A DNA stretch of 64,000 bases, taken from the NCBI RefSeq assembly GCF_041381155.1, contig NC_091134.1, positions 13,952,008-14,016,007 on the forward strand. Reading direction: 5' to 3'. The notes below the pieces were generated by a model that saw only the letters and a program-made list of their open reading frames with translations, was not told where the DNA came from and searched no databases. Source of the DNA: Argopecten irradians (taxonomy: Eukaryota; Mollusca; Bivalvia; Pectinida; Pectinidae). The position numbers and the translations under genes are program-made. Each line of letters opens with the position of its first letter. Position 1 is the first letter of the stretch. Positions 1-9,645 of the stretch are shown in pieces.

Positions 1-134
1 TTACGATACAGTTATAGTCATATCATTGATATTTGTACATTATCTTGTGATACAAATACACGGCTGGATTAAGTTATGGAGTTTATGTTTTACAAAACAA
101 GATTTTGACTGTATATCTCCTTTTTTATAACAGG

Positions 135-453
135 TACATCATGTTATTCCTTACTTAGTTCATCGTTAATATCACGAAAATGGAACCAAATATACATGAC
201 CAATCAACACCACTCGTGCAAAATGGTATTTCAAAGAGAAAGCTCTATCGAACTCGCTGGTATGTTTTGTTTCTGGTATTTCATGGTGAGCTGTATCCAG
301 AATTGCGTATGGTCAGGATGGGGACCGATTGCCCAATCAGCGAAGGCGGTTTACAACTGGACGGATAATACTGTTGATATGTTGGTTAATGCTGGAATAT
401 CGCTTGCATTGTGTTTATACTTCCGGTTTCTTGGCTTTTAGATTTTAAAGGTA
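135..453 (+). pseudogene. First coding exon of an SLC49-type (DIRC2/FLVCR-like) MFS transporter, frameshifted
   Basis: A polypyrimidine tract and AG (to 134) precede an ATG at 180, and a GT donor follows AAAG at about 452. The frame from 180 gives a polar N-terminus and then YRTRWYVLFLVF. About 100 bases further, a different frame gives CVWSGWGPIAQSAK, and the original frame returns with VFILPVSWLLDFK. Together these match the order of transmembrane helix 1, the W-GPI loop and the WLLD..G motif at the start of SLC49 family membrane transporters, as I recall human SLC49A4. Two compensating one-base shifts are needed, near 275-285 and 385-400. No later exon of the 12-helix protein is visible downstream. 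It could be a decayed duplicate exon, or a live first exon with two assembly errors. Family assignment is fairly firm; functional status is not. Confidence 0.62.
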
Positions 454-2128
454 CTTTTTATTTTATTGAAGTTTAGATTTGACACAATTGCATGACAATG
501 CCTATACTTTATTGCTTAGAAAATACAATCGTGGAAACTTTGATAGTATAAAACACTGCCAGTGAATCACCAAGTCTCAGTGCTTTTTCAATTGATTCCT
601 CTGTGCTATTCAGTTCATTAGTAGCACAGTTTCGATAATGTACATTTCGGGTTCAATTTTAAAACAATTATAATATTTGATGCATTATCCAGTATGTTTT
701 TAAAGTGAATAGTCGGGCAAAGGAAACCGTCTAAAATGCGTTCTTTGGCCTTCCAAAAGTCATTGTATACCATAATGATGGTCAAGTTCTGCTTACGTTG
801 TCCAGTTTTGACCATTGAAATTTTGGGGAAAAAAGCCCCGTTTAAATTTAGCACAGTTCTAAATATAAATTCGCCAAACTCTTTGAAAACGAGGGCTGCG
901 TGGAAATTGTCAAACATGGACATGTGTTTTTCTCAGTCGTGTCGGTTTCGTTTCGTGTGATAAACCACTAATGCGGTATGCAAATTGTTGTTTTGAGATG
1001 ATACATTTGATGCAAAATGAAGTATTCTTACATTAAAGAGACAATGCTTTGTAATCACTTTTCGTTAAAAAGGGCATCTTGTACGATGGAAATTGTGACA
1101 CAAATATACTGGCGAAGTCAGAGATTGGGGCACCTTCACTTGTGCAATTATTGTGCCTAGCAACGCATACTGACGTAATTTACATCAACCAGAAATCAAG
1201 AAAGGTTTAAATTACAAATAATCTTAAGCATAAATTCCTATTCTTAATACCACACTAAAAACTATTCCATTAGAAATCGTCCATGCAATGAAGCTAGTCA
1301 AATGAAGGTAGAAAATAAATATAGCTCATACTTAAATATTTTTACAATTACAATATAATTTGTTACAATATAATTCGTGTAGTTTTTTGCAGATAATTAA
1401 TTTAAATGAACTATGTGTCAGTGAGTTGTATTTTATATGTCAACAATAATTTAGTTCGTTTATAGATGTATTGACATGAATTATGTCCAGCAGTAATGAA
1501 AGAAACTTTAAAAGACTGATATAGAGTATTTTTTTTTCGTTACAATGTTATAGTAATAAGAACGTACAATCCAATTAGCTGCGCTATAGTATAACAACCT
1601 AGGAAATTCTGCACAAATCATTGATAAAAAATAATCATTTCCATTCATGTAGGCCTATGTTCTTGTGAGAATTAACTCATCATAAAATATATATACCCTT
1701 CCAGAAAAAAACATATGAGGCCCTACATGTATTGTCTTACAATTCCTTTATCTGTATGTGTTTCTGTTTCTTTTTTGTGTGCTCTGGAGGGGAAATATAG
1801 ATGATTTGAGTTGTAAGAAATTTAATTAATTAAGAAGTAATGTGTTACCACAGTACTTTTGTCTGTAGCCGAGGGGTTGTTCTATTCTGTTTAATAGTCC
1901 CAGTTATTAAATAATTATATATTATCCAAATTAAGATAAAAATTGTAAATTCCATTTTTGAATGAAAGTGGTTCCCCTCCTTGAGCGTTCACAGTGTCGT
2001 TATACCCTTTTTGGTTTTTAGGAATAATACCTGAATAGGAACCTGAAATAACATGACAATCAATCAGGTATGTGTGTGTTTGGGGGGTGGGGGGGGGGGG
2101 GGCTAAAAAGACAGAAGAATCATGAGGT
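454..2128. other. Gene-free AT-rich DNA
   Basis: No exon could be supported. The stretch holds a fragment of a MITE-like repeat (700-835, listed separately) and a G-rich run at 2082-2102 next to a short TG run. Open frames at 618-960 lie on the repeat fragment and resemble no protein. Confidence 0.6.
700..835 (+). repeat. Fragment of a TIR-bearing MITE-like repeat (family D)
   Basis: Starts with AATAGTCGGGCA and continues with a block ending GACCATTGAAATTTTGG. The same order of blocks is found, reverse-complemented, in the copy at 29191-29490. Only one end is present here. Confidence 0.5.
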
Positions 2129-2374
2129 TGGGAAGTTGTAACTTGAGTGGGGGGTTGAAATATAGAATAGCTACAGATAACTGGAAGTGGAAGGGTGCTT
2201 TATCATTGATCTGGTCATTGCATATTTGGGGTTTACATAGCTTTTTTTTTGGTTATTTAGTCTCATTGATTTTGGAGCAACTTTGAATCCATATGGTACT
2301 GTATATCTTTCTTTTTTCCATGTGTAGCTATTTCTTCTGTATTTCACCCTTCGCCCAAGTCACAACTTCCCAAT
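2129..2374. repeat. Imperfect inverted repeat, about 50-bp arms
   Basis: The left arm (2129-2176) contains TTGGGAAGTTGTAACTTG and later ATAGCTACA. The right arm (2324-2374) contains the reverse complements with a few mismatches and a 4-base gap. The arms are about 150 bp apart. It is probably a small foldback element; no coding potential is seen between the arms. Confidence 0.55.
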
Positions 2375-2379
2375 AGGTA

Positions 2380-4508
2380 CCACTTTTTTGTTTAGAAACT
2401 CAAATCAAAAGACAGATGTACATAGTACTACATACTACATTTTAGTCTATGTGTTTGTAATCCACTGTGATACTACAGTATTAATACATAAATGGTCTAT
2501 GTACAAAGTTACACATAGACAATAAATGTGAAATTTGGTTCAGACAAAAAGATTTTTTAACATTTCAGATAACTTGCTAGTTTTATGGTTTTTATTTATA
2601 TGTTGAGTCTACTCTCTTGTAAAGTAGAATTTAGAAATCCTAAGACAATGGTATCTATATTGCTATATGTAAAAAAAAATCCTTATATTTTAAAAGTAAT
2701 TGAAAAGCTATCTCACAAGCCCTGACAAACAAATGGGCAGGCATATGGATGCAAAGAATTATAATCACTGGATCTAGAGGACTAATATAAACAAATATTT
2801 CTACAAAGTTACACAATGAAAAAGTATTGCATCATAAATTTTATTTAATGATTACAGTTGAAAGGAACATTTAATAAATTAATACTGTTTAAAATGTTCT
2901 GTTCATGATCTTCTAGGTCCATATTGGAAAAGTTTATTTTCAAGAGCACTCAAATCAACATTCTTCAGTCTTCATATGATGCTAATTGTATGTATATGTA
3001 TACATACACTTGTATACAGGTCCAAGGGATGAACTTTCTGTATTCATGTCACTATGCATGCATGGTGCCTGAAAAAAAGAACCAACAATTTTTTATATCT
3101 GTTGAATGTGACAAAAATTGAAATGATCAAATTTCAAATTTATATAAATGAATAAATGTAGGTTCATTCTACAGGTTTTTTTTATTTTAGAGAAAACATT
3201 TTATAAGTTGTGAATGTGTCACACTGATGCATTTGATAGAATCAAATATTGTTTCAAAAAAGATACAAAATTCATTACTCTATAGTTCCAACAAAAATTC
3301 AGAATAATTATAAATGATACATGGCTGCAGTACATTTCAAGTTTGTCATATACACATGTACAAACACTATTTATTATTATGAACCAGAAATAATACTGTA
3401 TGTGTCCTCCAAATATATCTAAAGAACAAGCTAAAACCTACATGTACATATGTATATGTGTATATCAGAACATATACAATACAATTTTTACCAATTAACC
3501 TACAATGTAACACTACCAGAACATGTACAGAACAAAAATTTACAAATTAAAAATCTATAAATATTTACATCAGAACTGTATGAATTGACCGGTAGCATAA
3601 TATTATAGATTAATTGAAACAAATCTTAGCTTGATAAATGCACTAGCGGTTACATTCTATAACTGTACATGCATTACAACGGTACATTTTATAAATATAC
3701 AGGGCATTCATTACCCCTAAAGAGGCCCCACTAAAGAACCGCTATTTACCCCAGGGTTACGTTTTACGCGATTGGGGAAACAGGTATGAAACATGTGACC
3801 ATATGTGACCACTGTCATTTATGAAAAAAATACTGCTAGGGACTATTTACATAATGATCAAAATACGAAGACTCACTCACTATCAGCTGAGCAGGTAGTA
3901 CCGGGTAGTAGGCCTAGGTACGTTCAGTAGCGGTCCGGAGCCGCGTGCTCGTTTGAACTGTTCTCTTCACTATAACAAGTTGTATTAACACTGTGTCCAT
4001 GCGTTGTAATGTTTACCGAGTCAGTTGTTGGGATTGTCTCGCTGCTCCATTGCCTTTCCTTTCGCATTTTAGGTGAGTCAGTTGGTTGTTTTGGCGGAAA
4101 CCATTTTGGTTCAAAACTACGGTAGCCATGTTTTGTTTACTACGGAGAGTGGTGGGTGTTGCGCATGCGTTAAGGTTTGAACTGCACTCATAGCCGGCCG
4201 GGATGGACTTTTAGGATTCCCATAGATATTATTATTTTCTTCGCATGTTACAGCGATTTTTTGACGAAAAGTTTTATTTTTCTAATTCATAAGAAATTAT
4301 ACCGGATATATTAATACCATTTTTTACCGATTTTACAGCCACTTGCCCGACTATTCGCTTTAACTTTACCGAATGTTGATTTTCGGTTTCCCAATATCAA
4401 TGACGAATCCTATAAAGGCAAAACAGGTGTATGGTACTTAATTACATCATGGTCGTCTTTTTACATTCTTTGGTAATTTACGTCATGATCGTCTTTTGGT
4501 ACATTTTT
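2380..4508. other. AT-rich DNA ending in a CpG-richer segment
   Basis: From 2380 to about 3700 the sequence is simple AT-rich DNA with no supported exon. From about 3880 to 4210 CpG content rises (see the promoter-like entry). At 4255-4372 lies a fragment of the repeat family whose fuller copy is at 29191-29490. From 4440 to 4500 a short motif, roughly ACATCATGGTCGTCTTTT, is repeated; a third copy follows the element inserted at 4509. Confidence 0.5.
3900..4165 (+). promoter_or_regulatory. Promoter-like CpG-rich segment with NRF1-type site
   Basis: CpG-rich against its AT-rich surroundings. It contains TTGCGCATGCGTTA, close to the palindromic NRF1 consensus, and a possible 5'-exon donor (TTTTAG/GTGAGT) at about 4072. 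No coding exon could be attached to it, so the promoter reading is inferred from composition and motif only. Confidence 0.25.
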
Positions 4509-5944
4509 AGCTCACCTGGCCCAAAGGGCCGGTGAGCTTATGTCATGGCGCGGCGTCCGTCCGTCCGTCGTCCGTCCGTCAACATTTCCTTTAAATTGCT
4601 ACTAATCATAGAGTTCTGAATGGATTGTAACCAAGTTTGGCCACAAACATCCTTTGGGGGAAGGGGAACAGAACTTGTATAAATTTTGGCTCTGACCCCC
4701 CGCGGCCAGAAGGGGCGAGGCTTAATAGGAGACATAGAGGTAAATCCTATAAATCGCTACTTGTCCTAGAGTTCTGCATGGATTGTAACCAAATTTGGCC
4801 ACAAACATCCTTGGGGGAAGGGGAACAAGCCATTGTATAAATTTTGGCTCTGACCCACCGGGGCCAGGAGGGGCGGGGCCCAATTGGGAAAATAGAGGTA
4901 ATTCTATAAATCGCTACTTGTCTTAGAGTTCTGCATGGATTGTAACCAAATTTGGTCAAAATTTGGTCAAAAACATCCTTGGGGGAAGATTAACAGAACT
5001 TGTATAAATTTTGGCTCTGACCCCCCGTGGACAAGAGGGGCGGGGCCCAATTGGGGAAATAGAGGTAATTCTATAAATCGCTACTTGTCCAAGAGTTCTG
5101 CATGGATTGCAACCAAATTTGGCCACAAACATCCTTGGGGAAAGGGGAACAGAACTTTTATAAACTTTGGCTCTGACCCCCCGGGGCCAGGAGGGGCGGG
5201 GAAATAGAGGTAATTCTATAAATCGCTACTTGTCCAAAAGTTCTGCATGGATTGTAACTAAATTTGGTTAAAAACGTCCTTGGGGGAGGGGGAACAGATC
5301 TTGTATAAATTTTGGTTCTGAAGCCCCAGGGACAAGAGAGGCGGGGCCCAATAGGGGAAATAGAGGTAAATCCTACAAATCGCTTCTTGTCCTAGCGTTC
5401 TGCATGGATTGTAACCAAATTTGGCCACAAACATCCTTGGGGGAAGGGGAACAGAACTTGTATCAATTTTGGCTCTGACCCTCGGGCCAGGAGGGGCGGG
5501 CCCAATTGGGGAAATAGAGGTAATTCTATAAATCGCTACTTGTCCTAGAGTTCTGCATGGATTGTAACCAAATTTGGTCACAAACATCCTTTGGGTAAGG
5601 TAAACAGAACTTGTATAAATTTTGGCTCTGACCCCTCCGGGGACAAGAGGGGCGGAGCCCAATAGGGGAAACAGAAGTAAATCCTATAAATCGCTAGGCC
5701 TACTTGTCCTAGAGTTTTGCATTGATTGTAACAAAATGTGGCCACAAACATCCTTGGGAGAAAGGGAACAGAACTTGTATAAATTTTGCCTCTGACCCGC
5801 TGAGGGGAGGAGGGGCGGGGCCCAATAGGGGAATCAGAGGTAAATATTAAAATTCCTTCAGAAAAGAAACAATGAACCTGTATTCAGGACATTACTTGGC
5901 ATTACAAACCAGGTGAGCGATACAGGCCCTATGGGCCTCTTGTT
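4509..5944. mobile_element. Non-autonomous element with hairpin ends and about eight ~158-bp tandem units
   Basis: The left end is a hairpin, AGCTCACC...GGTGAGCT, enclosing GGCCC-AAA-GGGCC, followed by a CCGT-rich run. The interior is eight diverged tandem units anchored on TTCTGCATGGATTGTAACC, near 4613, 4771, 4929, 5096, 5242, 5397, 5553 and 5716 (spacing about 146-167). The right end holds AGGTGAGC and a second hairpin, AGGCCC-TAT-GGGCCT, then CTTG. It has no protein-coding gene; open frames cross the units only by chance. The architecture resembles the oyster 'pearl'-type dispersed tandem repeats, which have been linked to Helitrons; that affiliation is an inference. It sits in a short tandem repeat that continues on both sides. 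Confidence 0.7.
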
Positions 5945-7207
5945 TGTACTTTACATCATGATCGTCTTTTGTACATTATGTTGTGAAGAAAGATAAAAGT
6001 AACATATGTCGTAATTAATCATAGTACTATGATCACAGATTGATGGTTTCGATTCAAACATTATTGAATCTTCCCTTTTGATATAGTTTCACCCCTGCGT
6101 CATCTTTCACGTGTCCAAGCTTCTTCTATATCCAGTGACTTGTTCCCCAGAGCTCCTTCACTGCCGATTAACCAAATATGTTGACGATTAGAATATAGAT
6201 CAAAACAGTTGACCGGTGTGGGAGTAGGTTAATAGTCATAGCTATGGATTGTATTGACGGTAGTATGGGGAGATTTGAGATATTAGTCTGTAAAATTCAC
6301 GACAATTCAACATAACGGGCCTTAAAACTATAATACTTCTTACTGACCCTCTATATCTTTATAGGGGGTCAGTAACTGACTATATAACGAATTTATCGCA
6401 TCGAGGACCATTTAATTGTTTCATTAATTCTTTGTTTCCTATTTCATAGTATTTGTTTGGTCAAGAATATGAAATCAAACTTAAATCATACTGGCGAATG
6501 ATAACAAACAATCGACACTTTTAAAATAATTGGCCTACTTCAGTAGGCTATACATTTATTTATTCATTTATTAATTTCAAGAATTTTCAAATACACTGTA
6601 TAAGGAACCTGCAGAATAATACTGAATAATTCATAAATCAACAGTTCGTCATTTCTATGTACACAGTAGGCCTACCTCAATACTACACCAGACCGTCTGT
6701 ATATTGAAAGCATCATAAACAAGAGTGACACAAACATCCATCTAACATTTTAAGCACAATCTCCTTGATCATCTGTGCATTCTTTCTGAGATGATCACTG
6801 AAAAGTTATGCCGATAAATTGGTTGTAGAGTGAGAATTGATTCTTGGGTCCGAACACCTCCATTTATTTTAGACTGGTTCCCTTCCCTTAGTTCTCTACT
6901 CTCCGCCAGGCTGCGCTCCGCTCACTAGGAACAATTCAGTGAGGCTAAATATGACATAAATGTATTGTTCTACATTCCTTATGAAACATATATCAAGAAA
7001 CATTGACAAATTTCACGACATTGTTAAGATTATTTTTTATTAATACCTTTGAAATTCCAAATTGTTGATCAATACGATAAGCAGGTACAACATGTACGCT
7101 GTACCCATACCTGAGCCAACAGACTGAACAGACGGAAAACATACATCAAGTGTATACCCCTTCCCCAAATTTTGACACCATAAACAGTGTTTTTTATTTG
7201 TCAATTC
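5945..7207. other. Gene-free spacer upstream of the RecQ-like exon
   Basis: AT-rich with a small hairpin (GACCCTC...GGGGGTC, about 6344-6373) and a fragment near 6880-6935 similar to 53705-53785. No helicase-core exons (Walker A or DEAH) were found here, although they would be expected 5' of the exon that starts at 7208. Confidence 0.5.
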
Positions 7208-7762
7208 ACAGCATATGTTCAGGAAATTGGAAGAGGCGGCCGCGATGGGAGGCCTTGTGAGGCAATTCTTTACTACAACAACAGTGACCTCGCTAATGTT
7301 CACCTTAGAGAGGAAATGAAAAAATTTTGTCTTTCAACCACCTGCAGAAGGCAATTCATTTGTGAAAACTTTGGTTCAGGTTTCAATGAGTTTAGTCCAT
7401 TCTGTAAGCATAAGTGTTGCGATATATGTCAAAAAGCATGCACTTGCATAGAGTGTAGTTTCTCTAGGGAGTTGTCAACTTGCAGTTTCAATGATGATTT
7501 CTTTGATGGGTGTGAGGACACATATACACAGCACAAAGATCAAGTCAACATCATGAAAGAATATCTTAGATCATACTTTTACGCAGAAAATGAAGCGTAT
7601 GGAATGGAAAATGCAAGCATTGTCACAGGGTTAACAGAATCTCTTGTAGAAAAACTCCTTGTCAAACACAACTACACCAGTCCAAATGAAATTCAATCCA
7701 AATTTCCATATCTTAAACCAGAGTTTGTGTGTAACATCTACAAAATCCTGGAAGAATTTTAA
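7208..7762 (+). CDS. RecQ-like DNA helicase, 3'-terminal exon (motif VI, zinc-binding domain, C-terminus)
   Basis: RecQ helicases unwind DNA 3'-5' using ATP. The exon follows a clean acceptor (TTGTCAATTCACAG) and runs to TAA at 7760. It begins with YVQEIGRGGRDG, the arginine-finger motif VI of RecQ (usual form Q-IGRAGRDG), then AILYYNNSDL. A cysteine set follows (CRRQFICENFG ... CCDICQKAC), matching the C4 zinc-binding domain. The last ~90 residues have no domain I can name. About 184 residues are coded here; a full RecQ needs about 350 more upstream, and none is seen in the preceding 7 kb. So this is a distal exon of a gene interrupted by long introns or insertions, or a 5'-truncated copy. 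The reading frame is intact. It faces a DUF6589 exon 3' to 3', 122 bp away. Confidence 0.75.
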   Translation, partial: TAYVQEIGRGGRDGRPCEAILYYNNSDLANVHLREEMKKFCLSTTCRRQFICENFGSGFNEFSPFCKHKCCDICQKACTCIECSFSRELSTCSFNDDFFDGCEDTYTQHKDQVNIMKEYLRSYFYAENEAYGMENASIVTGLTESLVEKLLVKHNYTSPNEIQSKFPYLKPEFVCNIYKILEEF

Positions 7763-7884
7763 CTTAAGAATCTAGCTTAAGGATATTCTGTATTTAAATG
7801 ATACAGAGTTATCTGCCCTTGCAGGTACATATTAATTGTGACATCATGGTAGCAGAAAACAGTAGCTTTGAACAATTTCCCACT

Positions 7885-8493
7885 TCAGTTACCCTTTTCT
7901 GTGGCAAATTCAAACTTCTTTGCATGAATCCAGTCATGAAGATTTGAAACATCAAGTTTCTGTACAACACTTCTGCTAATAGTGGGAAATGCGGCATGTC
8001 GTCTACCTGTTTGAATCTTGAAAGGCCTGACTTTTCTTAATCTTTCAACATGCACATTTCATCAACTAATGCAGACTTATGACAATGTTTTTTGGATCTT
8101 ACAATGACTCTAGAATTCTGATCAAAATTTTTCCCAATGTCTGCTATTCCTGCTATTGCTCTCGTTCTGCAATGGATATTTGCTTCTGTTTTGTTTGAAA
8201 ACATATGTTTCAAGTGATCTTTGACCTCTCTTACAAGATGTTCCATCCTCAGATCACAAGGAATGTGCCCGTTAACCTGACCTGTGGTGTTGACAAACAG
8301 GTTGTAAAATTCTTCATTTGCTTCTTTCTCTGTTAAAGTACAAAGTTGGTGAACTAACAAACGAAGAATCTCGTATGCATACTTTGACAACTTGTTCATA
8401 CTCCGAAAGTAGACCATAGCAAGTTTCAGTAGCCTAATACCTCGCTCCCTTTCTGGTGTCTTGGCAAAATCAAGAAGATCCTTAAACAGCAAC
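7885..8493 (-). pseudogene. DUF6589-family protein, 3' exon with a frameshift
   Basis: On the minus strand an acceptor (TTGTTACAG) precedes 8493. The frame then reads LLFKDLLDFAKTPERE, EFYNLFVNTTGQ and HIPCDLRMEHLVREVK, the typical order of DUF6589 proteins (long uncharacterised proteins found in invertebrates and fungi). It meets TAA at 8037-8039. Reading on in the next frame restores family-like sequence: KIQTGRRHAAFPTISRSVVQ to a TGA at 7885-7887. One base is therefore missing or extra at about 8036-8042. Upstream exons were not found. Biochemical function is unknown. Whether it is a single-base assembly error or a true lesion cannot be told from the sequence. Confidence 0.6.
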
Positions 8494-9458
8494 CTGTAAC
8501 AATTAATGTATATTGATGAAAAATGTGTGAGTAATAAAAAGATAATACAATAGATAAAATTGAATATGATATTATATGTAGAGAGGATATTCCTTGTTTC
8601 TTAGAGAATAATAGATATATTTCATCTCTTTATATTTTTACTCATGTTATAAGTTATATGTCAAAACATATAACACCTTAATTAATTTTAATTACTCAAT
8701 GTGTAAATTAATCCTATATATTTTTGTAAACATTTGAAAATAATATGAGACAATTTACACAACTGTGACGATGTTTGGGTTGGTATACAGGGACCCATAT
8801 AAAAATGTTATTATCCTTAAACTTTACGCTGAGAATTATAGCGTGCGACCTAGCAAGGGGGGTAATTCAACGCCTTGGTTCTCTTACGGAGGACCCCAAA
8901 ATGACCACTTCCAAATTAACCATCGAACACACAAACCTCACTGCTGTCACTGTTGTCTGTATTTTACAGGTAAGAATCCAATGTTTTCCCATAATTATAA
9001 AACAGATTTATGGTAAAAGAGTCCGATAATATATTGCCATTATTGAATAAATGTATTTTCATGTATAATTAGGTAAACTGTAGTTTGAAGCGAAGTTGAA
9101 GATTCTGACCATGTGTGTAACATGCCGCAAGGTGCACAGACTTCAATTATGTGTTTGAACTTTGTAAAAAGTTATTTGCAAGCGCAATTTATGTTGAATT
9201 ATCAGATAACTTTAGTTTATCAATAGTATATGGTTTATTGAAGTTTTCCTTGTGGGTAAACTTCATTATTTTAGTAGTAGTACTTTGAAGCGATACCATA
9301 CCGCATGGGCCCAAAAATAGTAACAGTTATGGCGGCCTCCATGTGTAAACATGTGATAGAGAAATTGCAATGAAAGTAATCAATGTTTTGCAATAGTAAG
9401 TTAGTCAGAGGTTATCTGCAGTTATGAAATAACCTTATTAATTTTAATAATCTGATTT
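8494..9458. other. Spacer left of the transposon
   Basis: AT-rich. A short plus-strand open stretch (ATG at 8808) ends at an ACAG/GTAAGA donor-like site at about 8969, but it has no recognisable protein content. A motif ATGGCGGCC lies at about 9331. No gene is supported. Confidence 0.4.
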
Positions 9459-9459
9459 A

Positions 9460-9556
9460 AATAGGAGAGTTTTCGAGTTAGCCCGGATCCGACAACCTTT
9501 CGTATATTAGTCAATACTTCCGGTAAAAATTTAGGCCCTCCTAACTTCCGGTTTTC
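9460..9556 (+). repeat. Left terminal inverted repeat of the ISL2EU element
   Basis: The outer block starts AATAGGAGAGTTTTCGAGTT and continues to GGATCCG. It pairs with the right end (AATAGGAGAGTTTCGAGTT on the minus strand). After an unlike stretch, a second block (TAAAAATTTAGGCC then AACTTCCGGTTTTC) is again shared. The result is two matching blocks around a diverged spacer. Confidence 0.9.
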
Positions 9557-9645
9557 TGACATTCCATCACCCGTTCATCACCTGAGAAGCGAAAACGAAG
9601 TTTTAGTTGTATTACAACACTGAAAGTATTGTTGATCGTGTTAAA

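Noticed and set aside
4538..5662. Open frames on both strands across the ~158-bp tandem units
   Set aside because: They follow the repeat period, occur on both strands, and differ between units by frame-breaking indels.
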